From contig JANQMU010000087.1 in the NCBI GenBank assembly GCA_028279875.1, positions 21,197 to 85,196 of the forward strand: DNA of 64,000 bases. Direction: 5' to 3'. The first letter of the stretch is position 1. Every line of letters begins with the position of its first letter. Below are positions 34,259-42,862 of this stretch, piece by piece. The notes beneath the pieces are model-generated. The model saw only the letters and a program-made list of their open reading frames with translations, did not search any database and was not told the origin of the DNA. Origin of the DNA: Rhizobiaceae bacterium (GTDB lineage Bacteria > Pseudomonadota > Alphaproteobacteria > Rhizobiales > Rhizobiaceae). Position numbers and translations under genes: made by a program.

Positions 34259-35467
34259 TTGATTGAAAAGGCAACACGGGACGAGAGCCCCGACCCGGCA
34301 GCCGGGTCTTCCCTCGCCCGATGTCTTCTGGTGCTGCTTCTGGGATTTTGCGCGGGGCTGCAACTCGGCAAGATCGCGCCGATCGCACTGTTCTTCCAGA
34401 GCCGTCACGACTACAGCCTGACGACGATCGGCTGGCTGACGGCTCTGATCGGGATCTTTGTCGCGGCGGCGGCAATACCTGCCGCAAAACTCATTGATCG
34501 GACCGGTGCACCGTCCAGCATCAAGATCGGTGCCGTCATACTCACTGCCGGCGCGGTGCTTCTGGCCATCTCCACCAGCCTGCTGCCCCATCTTGCGGCA
34601 AGATCGGTGGAAGCCGTCGGCTATGTGCTCCTGGTGATTGCCGCTCCGGCCTACCTTGCCACACACGCATCGCCGCGCCTGCGGCCGGTCATGCTGGCCC
34701 TGTGGGGCAGTTTTGTTCCGGTCGGCTATGCTCTTGCCAACATACAGGCGTCGATTGTGGTGGAGATATTCGGACCGGTTGCGTCTCTCACCAGCGCCGC
34801 GCTGCTTCTCGGTCTGTTCACCGTCGCCGTTCTGGCATTCATCCCCGGCGCCGGGTTGCCGGGCGGAGGCCGGCGGAGCGCCGGGCAGATCGGCGATGTT
34901 TCCCGCGACGCGATCCTGCTGGCGACGGGCTTTGGAATCTACGTGCTGATCTCCCTGTCTTTTTTCACGTTTCTCCCGACATTTCTGGAGCGGAACGCCG
35001 GAGCACACATTATCTCGCCAGCGGCCATCGCCCTGTTCGTTCCCGCCGGCAATTTGGTTGCCGCCCTCTTGCTGGCCTTTGTCCCGGCACGTCACACACC
35101 TGGCCTCGCCATGGCGGGTTTCGGCGTTTCGGCGCTGTGTGCCGTCTTCGTGTTCCAGGAAACCGGCATCGTCACTGGCGTTGTCGCCTACCCTGCCTTT
35201 GCGTTCCTGGGCGGGATGATCGCATCGATGATCTTCGGAAGCGTTCCCCGGGCTGCGACGGAGAAATTCTCAGCGGCCATGGTTGTCGGCGTCATCGCCC
35301 AGGCCGGCGGTATCGGCACCATCGCCGGTCCGCCGCTGGCCGGTTTTCTTGTCGACATGTTCGGATGGGGCGCCCTCACCTGGTTTCTGACCGCCTTGTC
35401 CCTTGCCGGAACCTTGATGATGGCGCCGATGGTGCGGGTTCGCGAACACCGGATTCGGCAAGCCTGA
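34259..35467 (+). CDS. MFS transporter, probable SoxR-regulated efflux pump
   Basis: 402 residues, 12 hydrophobic helices, starting at TTG with AAGGA 7 bases upstream. Helix 2-3 loop LIDRTGAPSSIKIGA is the MFS motif A region. The gene is divergent from soxR across the SoxR box, and SoxR in non-enteric bacteria commonly controls efflux of redox-active compounds. Export of such a compound is inferred. Confidence 0.8.
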   Translation: MIEKATRDESPDPAAGSSLARCLLVLLLGFCAGLQLGKIAPIALFFQSRHDYSLTTIGWLTALIGIFVAAAAIPAAKLIDRTGAPSSIKIGAVILTAGAVLLAISTSLLPHLAARSVEAVGYVLLVIAAPAYLATHASPRLRPVMLALWGSFVPVGYALANIQASIVVEIFGPVASLTSAALLLGLFTVAVLAFIPGAGLPGGGRRSAGQIGDVSRDAILLATGFGIYVLISLSFFTFLPTFLERNAGAHIISPAAIALFVPAGNLVAALLLAFVPARHTPGLAMAGFGVSALCAVFVFQETGIVTGVVAYPAFAFLGGMIASMIFGSVPRAATEKFSAAMVVGVIAQAGGIGTIAGPPLAGFLVDMFGWGALTWFLTALSLAGTLMMAPMVRVREHRIRQA

Positions 35468-35583
35468 TACGCGATGGCCTGCCATGGTCGAACGTCGTCC
35501 GGCGCCGGGATTCACTTGTGGAAATCCACCATGTCCCGGCATCGGGCCGTCTTGGGCTCAGGCGCATCGGCTACAATGCGGCG

Positions 35584-36396
35584 ATGGAGCCTTCGAAAGA
35601 CATTTCACGCCTGATCGAGATCATGGCCGCCCTGCGCGACCCGCAAGCCGGCTGTCCCTGGGACGTCAAGCAGGATTTTGAATCCATCAAACCCTACACG
35701 ATCGAGGAAGCCTATGAGGTCGCCGACGCAATCGAGCGGGGTGATCTGGACGATCTTGAAGATGAGCTCGGTGATCTCCTGCTCCAGGTCGTATTTCATG
35801 CTCGCATGGCGGAAGAAGCCGATGTTTTTTCCTTCGGAGACGTCGTATTTGCCATCACCCGCAAACTGATCCGCAGACATCCCCATGTGTTTGCCACGTC
35901 GACGACCGATACGGCCGAATCGGTAAGGACCCAGTGGGAAGACATCAAGGCGGCCGAGAAGGCCGAACGGGAGGCGCGGCGAAAAGCCAGAGGGGCCGAC
36001 AAGGAAGGACTTCTGGATAGCGTGCCGCGCGCCCTGCCCGCCTTGACGGAGGCCATCAAGCTTCAGCAGAAGGCAGCGCGAGTCGGCTTCGACTGGAGCG
36101 AGGCCGGGCCGGTCTTGAGCAAGATCGAGGAAGAGATCGCCGAACTGAAGGAAGCGCTGCAAGGCGGTGACCGGACGAAGATCGACGATGAATTCGGCGA
36201 TCTGCTGTTCGTGCTCGTCAATCTCGGCCGCCATATCGGCGCGGACCCGGAAATGGCCCTTCGCGGCACCAACGCCAAATTCCGCAAGCGATTTGCCCAT
36301 ATCGAGACCGCGCTCGAAGAGGCCGGCGAATCCTTGGATGGCGCGTCCCTGGAGCGGATGGAAGCGCTGTGGAGCGAGGCGAAAACCCGCGACTGA
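35584..36396 (+). CDS. mazG: Nucleoside triphosphate pyrophosphohydrolase MazG
   Basis: 270 residues from ATG 35584. Two MazG domains: the first has CPWDVKQ and EEAYEVADAIERGD with EDELGDLL, the second EIAELKEALQGGDR and DDEFGDLLFVLVN, each with the EExxE...ExxD metal ligands. It hydrolyses dNTPs/NTPs to NMP and PPi in the cytoplasm. It converges with the leftward transporter genes. Confidence 0.93.
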   Translation: MEPSKDISRLIEIMAALRDPQAGCPWDVKQDFESIKPYTIEEAYEVADAIERGDLDDLEDELGDLLLQVVFHARMAEEADVFSFGDVVFAITRKLIRRHPHVFATSTTDTAESVRTQWEDIKAAEKAEREARRKARGADKEGLLDSVPRALPALTEAIKLQQKAARVGFDWSEAGPVLSKIEEEIAELKEALQGGDRTKIDDEFGDLLFVLVNLGRHIGADPEMALRGTNAKFRKRFAHIETALEEAGESLDGASLERMEALWSEAKTRD

Positions 36397-36401
36397 CGCC
36401 C

Positions 36402-37316
36402 TTACCGAAGGCGCGGATTCAGAGCGTCACGCAGCCAGTCGCCGAGCAGATTCACCGCCAGGGCGAGCGCCAGGAGCGTGAGCGAGGGAAACAGCAGGAT
36501 CCACCATTCGCCTGAAAACAGGAAGCCCTGTCCGATGCGGATCAGCGTGCCGAGCGACGGTTGAGTCGGCGGCGCGCCGACACCGAGATAGGACAATGTC
36601 GCCTCGGCGATGATCGCCAGCGCAAGGCTGATCGTCGCGATCACCAGTACCGGTCCGAGCACATTGGGCAGGATGTGGCGCACCATGATGACGATCCGGT
36701 TGCGCCCGATCAGTCTAGCCGCCTGAACATATTCCTTGTTTTTCTCCACCATCGTCGCCCCGCGCACCACCCGGGCAAATTGCACCCAGTCCGACAGGCC
36801 GATCGCCAGGATCAGCACCCAGATGGCCACCTGGTCGCGCATGTCGACGGGCGTGATGCCCTTGGCGATGCCGAAGATCAGCATCGCCACCAGCAGTGAC
36901 GGAAACGTCAGTTGCACATCGGCGATCCGCATGATGGTCGCCCCGACCCAGCCGCCGAAATAGCCCGCGATCAGCCCGAGTGAAACACCCAGAACAAGGG
37001 CAAACAGCACCGCCATCGATCCGACGAACAGCGAAATCCGCAACCCGTAGAGGATCGTGGAAAAGATGTCGCGCCCCTGCCCGTCCGTTCCGAGCCAGAA
37101 GGTGTCGCCGGTAAACGCATTCGGCTCCATGGGGGCGGTGAAGCCGTTCATCAGATTGAGGGTCGACAGGTCATAGGGGTTGTGCGGCGTGATCAGCGGG
37201 CTGAAAACGGCGCCCGCCACCAGGAGCACAACCACCGCGGACGAGATCATCGCCAGCCGGGATTGGCGGAACGACCAGAAGAAATCCGATGACCAGGCGC
37301 GCGCAAGCCGTTCCAT
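36402..37316 (-). CDS. Peptide/nickel-type ABC transporter permease (DppC-like)
   Basis: 304 residues from ATG 37316 (1-base gap to the other permease). Five to six membrane helices and the EAA-loop segment GATMVEKNKEYVQAARLIGR of the BPD_transp_1 family, plus the N-terminal OppC_N segment. It forms the membrane channel with the upstream DppB-like protein. No ATPase subunit gene is in this cluster. Confidence 0.88.
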   Translation of the reverse strand: MERLARAWSSDFFWSFRQSRLAMISSAVVVLLVAGAVFSPLITPHNPYDLSTLNLMNGFTAPMEPNAFTGDTFWLGTDGQGRDIFSTILYGLRISLFVGSMAVLFALVLGVSLGLIAGYFGGWVGATIMRIADVQLTFPSLLVAMLIFGIAKGITPVDMRDQVAIWVLILAIGLSDWVQFARVVRGATMVEKNKEYVQAARLIGRNRIVIMVRHILPNVLGPVLVIATISLALAIIAEATLSYLGVGAPPTQPSLGTLIRIGQGFLFSGEWWILLFPSLTLLALALAVNLLGDWLRDALNPRLR

Positions 37317-37317
37317 A

Positions 37318-38304
37318 TCACCCTTGCTCCGACGTGGCGTCGGCGCCGCCCAGGCGCGGATCGACAGCAAAATAAAGCAGGTCGACAATCAGATTGATGG
37401 CCACGAACACCACCGAAATGAGCATCAGATAGGCCGCCATCACCGGAATGTCGACGAACTGGATGGCGTTGACGAACAGCAATCCTATGCCCGGCCATTG
37501 AAAGACCGTCTCGGTGACGATGGCAAAGGCGATGATGGATCCCAGTTGCAGCCCGGTGACCGTGATGACCGGCACAAGCGTGTTTTTCAGCGCATGGTGA
37601 AAATAGATCGCCCGCTGGCTGAGGCCGCGCGCTCGCGCGAATTTGATGTAATCCTGCCGCAACACCTCAAGCATCTCGGAGCGCACCAGCCGCATGATCA
37701 GGGTCATCTGGTAAAGGCCGAGCGTGATGGCGGGCAGGATCAGGGCCTTGAGGCCCGATGCCGTCAGGAAGCCGGTGCTCCAGCCGCCGAGCTGGACGAC
37801 ATCGCCGCGCCCGAAGCTCGGCAGAATATCGAGCTCGACCGAAAACAGGTAGATCAGCAGGATGCCGATCAGAAAGGTCGGCAGGGAGACGCCGATCAGT
37901 GAGACAACCATGATCGTATTGGCGGCGAAGCCGTGTCGCCTGATCGCCGTGAAAACGCCGAGCCCGACCCCGATGGTGATCGCCAGGAAACCGGACACGC
38001 CGGCCAGTTCCAGCGTCGCCGGCGCCCGTTCCAGGATGATTTCGAAGACCGGCCGGCCCTGGCGGTAGCTGATGCCGAAATTGCCCTGGATCGCCCCTTC
38101 CAGAAACCGGTAATACTGCACCAGGAACGGCTGATCGAGCCCGAGTTCGCCGCGCAGCCGCTCGATATCGGCGGCCGTTGCCTCCTGGCCCAGCATATTG
38201 TCGATCGGATCGCCGATGAAGCGGAACATCGAAAAGGCCACCAGCCCGACAATAAGCAGGACGATGATGGACTGGAAAACGCGGCGTAACCCGAAGGCAA
38301 GCAT
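37318..38304 (-). CDS. Peptide/nickel-type ABC transporter permease (DppB-like)
   Basis: 328 residues, N-terminal helix LRRVFQSIIVLLIVGLVAFS followed by the family's EAA loop (RSEMLEVLRQDYIKFARARG). Six membrane helices. Pairs with the DppC-like permease downstream. Lies 42 bases after the substrate-binding protein gene. Confidence 0.88.
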   Translation of the reverse strand: MLAFGLRRVFQSIIVLLIVGLVAFSMFRFIGDPIDNMLGQEATAADIERLRGELGLDQPFLVQYYRFLEGAIQGNFGISYRQGRPVFEIILERAPATLELAGVSGFLAITIGVGLGVFTAIRRHGFAANTIMVVSLIGVSLPTFLIGILLIYLFSVELDILPSFGRGDVVQLGGWSTGFLTASGLKALILPAITLGLYQMTLIMRLVRSEMLEVLRQDYIKFARARGLSQRAIYFHHALKNTLVPVITVTGLQLGSIIAFAIVTETVFQWPGIGLLFVNAIQFVDIPVMAAYLMLISVVFVAINLIVDLLYFAVDPRLGGADATSEQG

Positions 38305-38346
38305 CGGGTTACGCGGTTTTGGAGGTCTGCGTCGGCTTCATGCCGT

Positions 38347-39912
38347 TCAGTTGACGTTGATCCAGCGCAGGATCACGAAATTGTCCGGCCGCTGCGTCAG
38401 CTCGACATTGTCGCGCGTGCCCCAGACCAGCGGCTGCACATAGAGCGGCACATAGGCGGTTTCGTCCTGCAGGATCCTGGCGCTCTCGTCGAGCATGGCC
38501 TGGCGCTTGCCGTCATCGATCTCCGACTGGATCATCGGCAGCAATTCGTCGACCCGGGCATTGGAATAGTCGCCGAAGTTCCAGCTTCCCAGCTTCTTTT
38601 CCGTGTTCGGCGTGGAAGCCAGGAACCGCAGCGGGTGCTCGGCGTCAAAGGTTCCGGGCGACCAGCCCAGCAGGTACATGTCGAAATTGTCGGCCCGCAG
38701 CTCCGGCCAGTAGTTGCGTACCGGCATGGCGTCGAGCTGGGCGTCGATCCCCACCTGCGCCAGCATGGCGACAACGCCCTGGCAGACCGCCTCGTCATTG
38801 AGATAGCGGTCATTGGGACATTTCAGTCCGAAGGAGAAACCATCCTCATAACCGGCCTCGGCCAGCAGTTCCTTGGCCTTTTCCGGATCGTAGGCCGGCC
38901 TCGCCGCCTGCGGTTTCGAATAGCCGCGCATCGCCGGGCTGACGAGTTGTGAGGCCGGCTGTGCCGCACCACGCATGATGGTCTGCAGGATCGCATCCAC
39001 ATTGACCGCATGCCCCACGGCGGCCCGCACTTTCGGGTCCTTGAAGGGATTCGGCTTGCCGGCATCGTCGCCATATTTCAATTCGTCCGCCTGGTGCGGA
39101 AAGCCCAGCATGATGACGCGCGCCTCGATGCCGTCGATTACCTTGACGCCATCGCGTTCCTTCAGCCGCGCCGCATCCTGGATCGGCACCGGATTGATCA
39201 TGTCGACATCGCCTGACAACAGCGCGGCGACGGCGGTCGCCGGATTCTGGATCGGCGTGAATTCGGCGCGGGTGATATTGTGCTGTTTGTTGCCCCACCA
39301 GCCGTCAAATGGCTCAAGCACGGTTTTGAGGCCCGGCTGACGCTCGGCCAGTTTGAAGGCGCCGGTGCCGTTGGCATTCAGCGTCGCGTGGTTTTCTTCT
39401 TCCTTGGACGGAAGCGCCGCATTGTTGGATTCGGCCCATCCCTTGTCGAGGATCATGAAATTGGCGATGGAATCGGGAAAGATCGGATTCGGCGCCTTGG
39501 TCATGAAGTCGATCGTGTGGTCGTCGACGACGATCACCTCGGAGATCGGCGCGAACCATGACGAGGTGTCGGCCGCCTCGCTGGAAGCGCGCTGATAGGA
39601 AAACAGCACATCTTCGGCATTGAAGTCCGATCCGTCATGGAATTTCACGCCCTTGCGCAGGTTGAAGCGCCATCCCTTGTCGTCGATGGGCTCCCAGCTT
39701 TCCGCCAGCGCCCCTTCGATGGCCATATTCTTGTCGCGGCGCACGAGGCCTTCATAAATATTGTTGAGGAAACCGAGCACGGGCGCCGAATTGACGGCAT
39801 GCGGATCCATGGTCTGAGGATCGGTGGTCGAGGCCCAGCGGAATGTCTCCGCCTGCGCAGCAGCAGCTGCAAGCGCCGCTGTCAACACGGCGATACTGAC
39901 GGTTCTGAACAT
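38347..39912 (-). CDS. Peptide-type ABC transporter substrate-binding protein (SBP family 5)
   Basis: 521 residues from ATG 39912, with signal peptide MFRTVSIAVLTAALAAAAAQ. SBP_bac_5 pattern: FRWASTTDPQTMDPHAVN at the mature start, then LAESWEPIDDKGWRFNLRKG, FHDGSDFNAEDVLFSYQR. It binds peptides, opines or similar ligands in the periplasm. Its promoter region contains the left copy of the 73-bp repeat that brackets the sulfatase island. Confidence 0.9.
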   Translation of the reverse strand: MFRTVSIAVLTAALAAAAAQAETFRWASTTDPQTMDPHAVNSAPVLGFLNNIYEGLVRRDKNMAIEGALAESWEPIDDKGWRFNLRKGVKFHDGSDFNAEDVLFSYQRASSEAADTSSWFAPISEVIVVDDHTIDFMTKAPNPIFPDSIANFMILDKGWAESNNAALPSKEEENHATLNANGTGAFKLAERQPGLKTVLEPFDGWWGNKQHNITRAEFTPIQNPATAVAALLSGDVDMINPVPIQDAARLKERDGVKVIDGIEARVIMLGFPHQADELKYGDDAGKPNPFKDPKVRAAVGHAVNVDAILQTIMRGAAQPASQLVSPAMRGYSKPQAARPAYDPEKAKELLAEAGYEDGFSFGLKCPNDRYLNDEAVCQGVVAMLAQVGIDAQLDAMPVRNYWPELRADNFDMYLLGWSPGTFDAEHPLRFLASTPNTEKKLGSWNFGDYSNARVDELLPMIQSEIDDGKRQAMLDESARILQDETAYVPLYVQPLVWGTRDNVELTQRPDNFVILRWINVN

Positions 39913-39951
39913 GAAGATGTCTCCCAAGGTGAGTTTTGGCCGGATCGTCCC

Positions 39952-40024
39952 ACCGCCGCAAGCCAAGGTCAAGGGCTTGGTTTCATTGTTTTCTCGACGA
40001 CCGCACCGTTAACGCAAACGTGAT
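39952..40024 (+). repeat. 73-bp direct repeat, left copy (island boundary)
   Basis: Compared with 61456-61528 on the same strand without gaps, it differs at about 8 of 73 positions; the middle (CCGCA versus TTATG) accounts for five. The block contains AAGGTCAAGGGCTTGGTTTC and CCGTTAACGCAAACGTGAT. This copy holds the probable -35 (TTGACC, reverse strand 39967-39972) of the ABC binding-protein gene. It ends 5 bases before the stop codon of the FGE gene. Confidence 0.85.
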
Positions 40025-40029
40025 GGCTT

Positions 40030-41004
40030 CTACACCGGCCAGATGACCCTGAACCCTGTATGCGTTGTGGTGCTGTCCGGCGAGGTGCCCGACCGGGCCG
40101 CTATTCTGTAACGATAGCAATAGCTCCTGTGGCACAGGAATGACCCGCCCTTGGAAAGATAGTAGCCTTTCATGCCTGCGAGTCGGGCACGGACCTGCTT
40201 TTTCAGGGATTTGATGCTGAAGCGGTCCGAAGTCCATTCCCAAACATTGCCAACCATGTTGTAGAGCCCGTAACCGTTGGGCGCGAAGGACCGGGCCGGT
40301 GCCGTGGTGGAATAGCCGTCTGCATGTGTATTGGTCTTGGGAAAGTCTCCCTGCCAGATGTTGCAAGGCAGATAGTCGGTGTCATCCGGTTCCTGCATAC
40401 CCCAGGGAAATCGCACGTCGCCCAGCCCGCCGCGCGCGGCATGTTCCCATTCTGCCTCCGTCGGCAACCGTCCACCGGCCCAGGCAGCATAGGCCCGCGC
40501 ATCGTTCCAGGAGACCTGCACAACCGGATGATCGGGATGCCAGGCTTTTGCCTGCGTGCCCGGACCGTTGATATCGCGCCAGTTGGCGCCGTCAACCCAT
40601 CGCCACCATTTTGCTTCAGGCACGCCTCGGGTGGGCCCAACCGCCTCCGGAACCTGTGCCCAGAAAACAAAAGACCAGCCAAGACGCTCTGCTTCGGTCA
40701 CATGGCCGGTTGCGGCGACAAATTGCTCGAACTCAGCATTGGTAACCGTCGTAGCCCCCATTTCAAACGCAGAGATCCTGGACTTTCGAAGCGGGCCCTC
40801 TCCGTCATTGAGAATACCGGGGCGGCTGGTCCCAACGAGACTTGATCCGCCGGGGATGAGCACGGCATTGACCGGACGCCTGAAACCCTGTTCCGGCACT
40901 GCCAACGGAGTTGTTGTCGTAACGGGATGACTGGTCGGCGGGGTGCAGCAGCCGGCAACCACCCTGCTCTGCTTCTTGGTGTTCGTCATCTTCCCGCCAC
41001 TCAT
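40030..41004 (-). CDS. Formylglycine-generating enzyme (FGE/SUMF1 type)
   Basis: 324 residues from ATG 41004 (ATG 40989 is possible). The active-site motif GGSFLCHRSYCYRYRIAARS places the two catalytic, copper-binding Cys at 291 and 296, exactly as in aerobic FGE (CxxxxC), and the upstream RLPTEAEWEHAARGG and NGYGLYNMVGNVWEWTSD blocks complete the fold. It oxidises the Cys in CxPxR of sulfatases to formylglycine. No signal peptide, so it acts on the cytoplasmic sulfatases of the same island. Divergent from the AcnX genes. Confidence 0.92.
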   Translation of the reverse strand: MSGGKMTNTKKQSRVVAGCCTPPTSHPVTTTTPLAVPEQGFRRPVNAVLIPGGSSLVGTSRPGILNDGEGPLRKSRISAFEMGATTVTNAEFEQFVAATGHVTEAERLGWSFVFWAQVPEAVGPTRGVPEAKWWRWVDGANWRDINGPGTQAKAWHPDHPVVQVSWNDARAYAAWAGGRLPTEAEWEHAARGGLGDVRFPWGMQEPDDTDYLPCNIWQGDFPKTNTHADGYSTTAPARSFAPNGYGLYNMVGNVWEWTSDRFSIKSLKKQVRARLAGMKGYYLSKGGSFLCHRSYCYRYRIAARSGTSPDSTTTHTGFRVIWPV

Positions 41005-41159
41005 TGTGTTATCGTGCCAAACAATCGTCGGGCACTTCCGATCGTACCGGCAATTGACACTGGAATTTGGCAGCCATTTGTTTGCTATCGAACAATTCCA
41101 AATCCACTGCAGCTTAAATTGCGTCAGCATAACTCCACTCAGAGAAAACAGGGGTCCCC

Positions 41160-42401
41160 GTGAAGCTTGATGCGAAAGAAGAGGCGATGCTCGCCGGCGA
41201 CCTCGGCAGGCCGAAGCAATGGGCCATGCATCACATGGTGAAAGTAGGCAGAATGTTTGATGCGGACGATTTCGTCCAAATCAGCCAGGCGCATATGATG
41301 GCCGATCCCGAGTCGATTGGTTCGGCTGGATTGGAATTCGTCGAGGACATAGCCGACAATCCAGAGCCCGAGAGACGCGTCGCGGTGCCGATGATAACCG
41401 ATCCACGCGGAGTTGATCTGAACTATTACCGTCCCCTGGGCCAGACCGAAGACATGGCCGATATCGAACGTCGGTTTATCGCCGCCTGCGGCAAACTGGG
41501 CATTCTCATGACCAACACGTGTATCAATTACCAAACGATCATGCCCCCGGTGCTCGGCGAACATGTGGCTTTTGGCGATACCGGTGTCGTCATCTATTGC
41601 AACAGCGCGCTGGGCGCTCGGTCGAATTTCGAAGGTGGCCCGAGCGCGTTGGCCGCCGGGTTGACGGGACGCACGCCACGCTATGGCCTGCACCTCGATC
41701 GATTCCGGCAGGGCACACATCGGTTTGTTGTCCGCCAACAGCCTGAGGGATTGACCGGATGGGGCACACTCGGTGCGGTCATCGGTGCGAAAGCGGGGTC
41801 TTATTGGGCGGTTCCAGTGATCGAGGGGATCGAACGTGTACCGAATTCCGATGAAATGAAGCATTTCGGTGCCGCCATGGCCAGCTACGGTTCCACACCG
41901 CTCTTCCATATCATCGGCATCACACCCGAAGCTCCCACCCTTGCAGCCGTTGGCGCAACAAACTTGGCGGTCGCGGATATCACCAGCGACGATCTCGCCC
42001 AATTCCAGTCTCGTTTTGGCGCCAGGGGCGATGCCGTCGACCTGGTTGTCTTCGCGGCCCCGCAGCTGTCGCTGGCGGAAATGCAAACGGTCGCGGACCT
42101 CTGCGACGGGCGAGAACTGCACGACACGACCGCGATGATTGTGTGCACATCGCCCTCGGTCTATGCCGACAGCGCGCGGCTCGGCCTGGTTACTCGTATC
42201 GAGGCGACAGGCGCCAAGGTGCTTGAGGGTACCTGCTTTTACAACCAATATGCCCGCGAAATCGGCGAAGCCAATGGCTGGAAAAGGCTGCTGTCGAACT
42301 CTGCCAAAATCGTCAATATCCTGGGTGGCTATGGCTACAACACCGCCCTGGCGCCGATGGAGAAATGTGTTGCATCGGCCTGTGCAGGGAGGATTGTCTG
42401 A
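41160..42401 (+). CDS. Aconitase X catalytic (large) subunit
   Basis: 413 residues, GTG start. DUF521 (aconitase X) signatures: KEEAMLAGDLGRPKQWAMHH, VPMITDPRGVDL, IMTNTCINYQTIMPP with Cys121 a candidate Fe-S ligand, and GGYGYNTALAPMEKCVASAC at the end. Bacterial members dehydrate hydroxy acids, for example cis-3-hydroxy-L-proline. Its stop overlaps the small-subunit start. Within this island the substrate is likely a hydroxy acid from the sulfatase/dehydrogenase steps; that is inference. Confidence 0.87.
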   Translation: MKLDAKEEAMLAGDLGRPKQWAMHHMVKVGRMFDADDFVQISQAHMMADPESIGSAGLEFVEDIADNPEPERRVAVPMITDPRGVDLNYYRPLGQTEDMADIERRFIAACGKLGILMTNTCINYQTIMPPVLGEHVAFGDTGVVIYCNSALGARSNFEGGPSALAAGLTGRTPRYGLHLDRFRQGTHRFVVRQQPEGLTGWGTLGAVIGAKAGSYWAVPVIEGIERVPNSDEMKHFGAAMASYGSTPLFHIIGITPEAPTLAAVGATNLAVADITSDDLAQFQSRFGARGDAVDLVVFAAPQLSLAEMQTVADLCDGRELHDTTAMIVCTSPSVYADSARLGLVTRIEATGAKVLEGTCFYNQYAREIGEANGWKRLLSNSAKIVNILGGYGYNTALAPMEKCVASACAGRIV

Positions 42402-42811
42402 TGCTGGAATTGAAATGCCACCGCGGGATCGGTCCCGTCGTCGAGGGTGAAGCGCTGGTGGCCGATGACGATTTTTCGGCTCGCTACGATCTCGACCGGA
42501 TCAATGGCGTGTTCTCCCGTCCTCAACACAAGCTGGCCGGGCAGTCCTACCGCAATAGAATTCTGGTGTTGAACACGGCCAAGGGTGGGGTCGCGTCGGC
42601 ATGGATGCTGAATGAGATGAAATCGCGGGGCGTCACGCCGCTTGCAATCCTGTTCAACACCACGAACACAATCCTTGCCCAGGGAGCGGCGCTGGCAGAC
42701 CTGACGCTGTGTGACAGGTTCGAAGACGGCGACGTCACCCAACTCATCCGCACCGGCGACCGGTTGCGCGTGGATCCGGAAGCCGCTGTTGTCACGATAC
42801 TGAATCGCTGA
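42401..42811 (+). CDS. Aconitase X swivel (small) subunit, DUF126
   Basis: 136 residues, ATG overlapping the large-subunit TGA by one base. The DUF126 core is visible: NRILVLNTAKGGVASAWML, then MKSRGVTPLAILFNTTNTIL. In AcnX the small domain closes over the active site and supplies a conserved Ser, here in GGVAS. Separate large and small genes mark the bacterial split form. It converges with the GMC gene. Confidence 0.87.
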   Translation: MLELKCHRGIGPVVEGEALVADDDFSARYDLDRINGVFSRPQHKLAGQSYRNRILVLNTAKGGVASAWMLNEMKSRGVTPLAILFNTTNTILAQGAALADLTLCDRFEDGDVTQLIRTGDRLRVDPEAAVVTILNR

Positions 42812-42862
42812 ATTATTGTCGCTCGACAGAGAATTGAGCGCTGCAAGGCACCGGTTTCCCGC

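Noticed and set aside
34256..35095. Minus-strand open frame opposite the MFS gene
   Set aside because: Gln/Arg/Gly-rich shadow translation; the MFS reading has 12 membrane helices and a regulated promoter.
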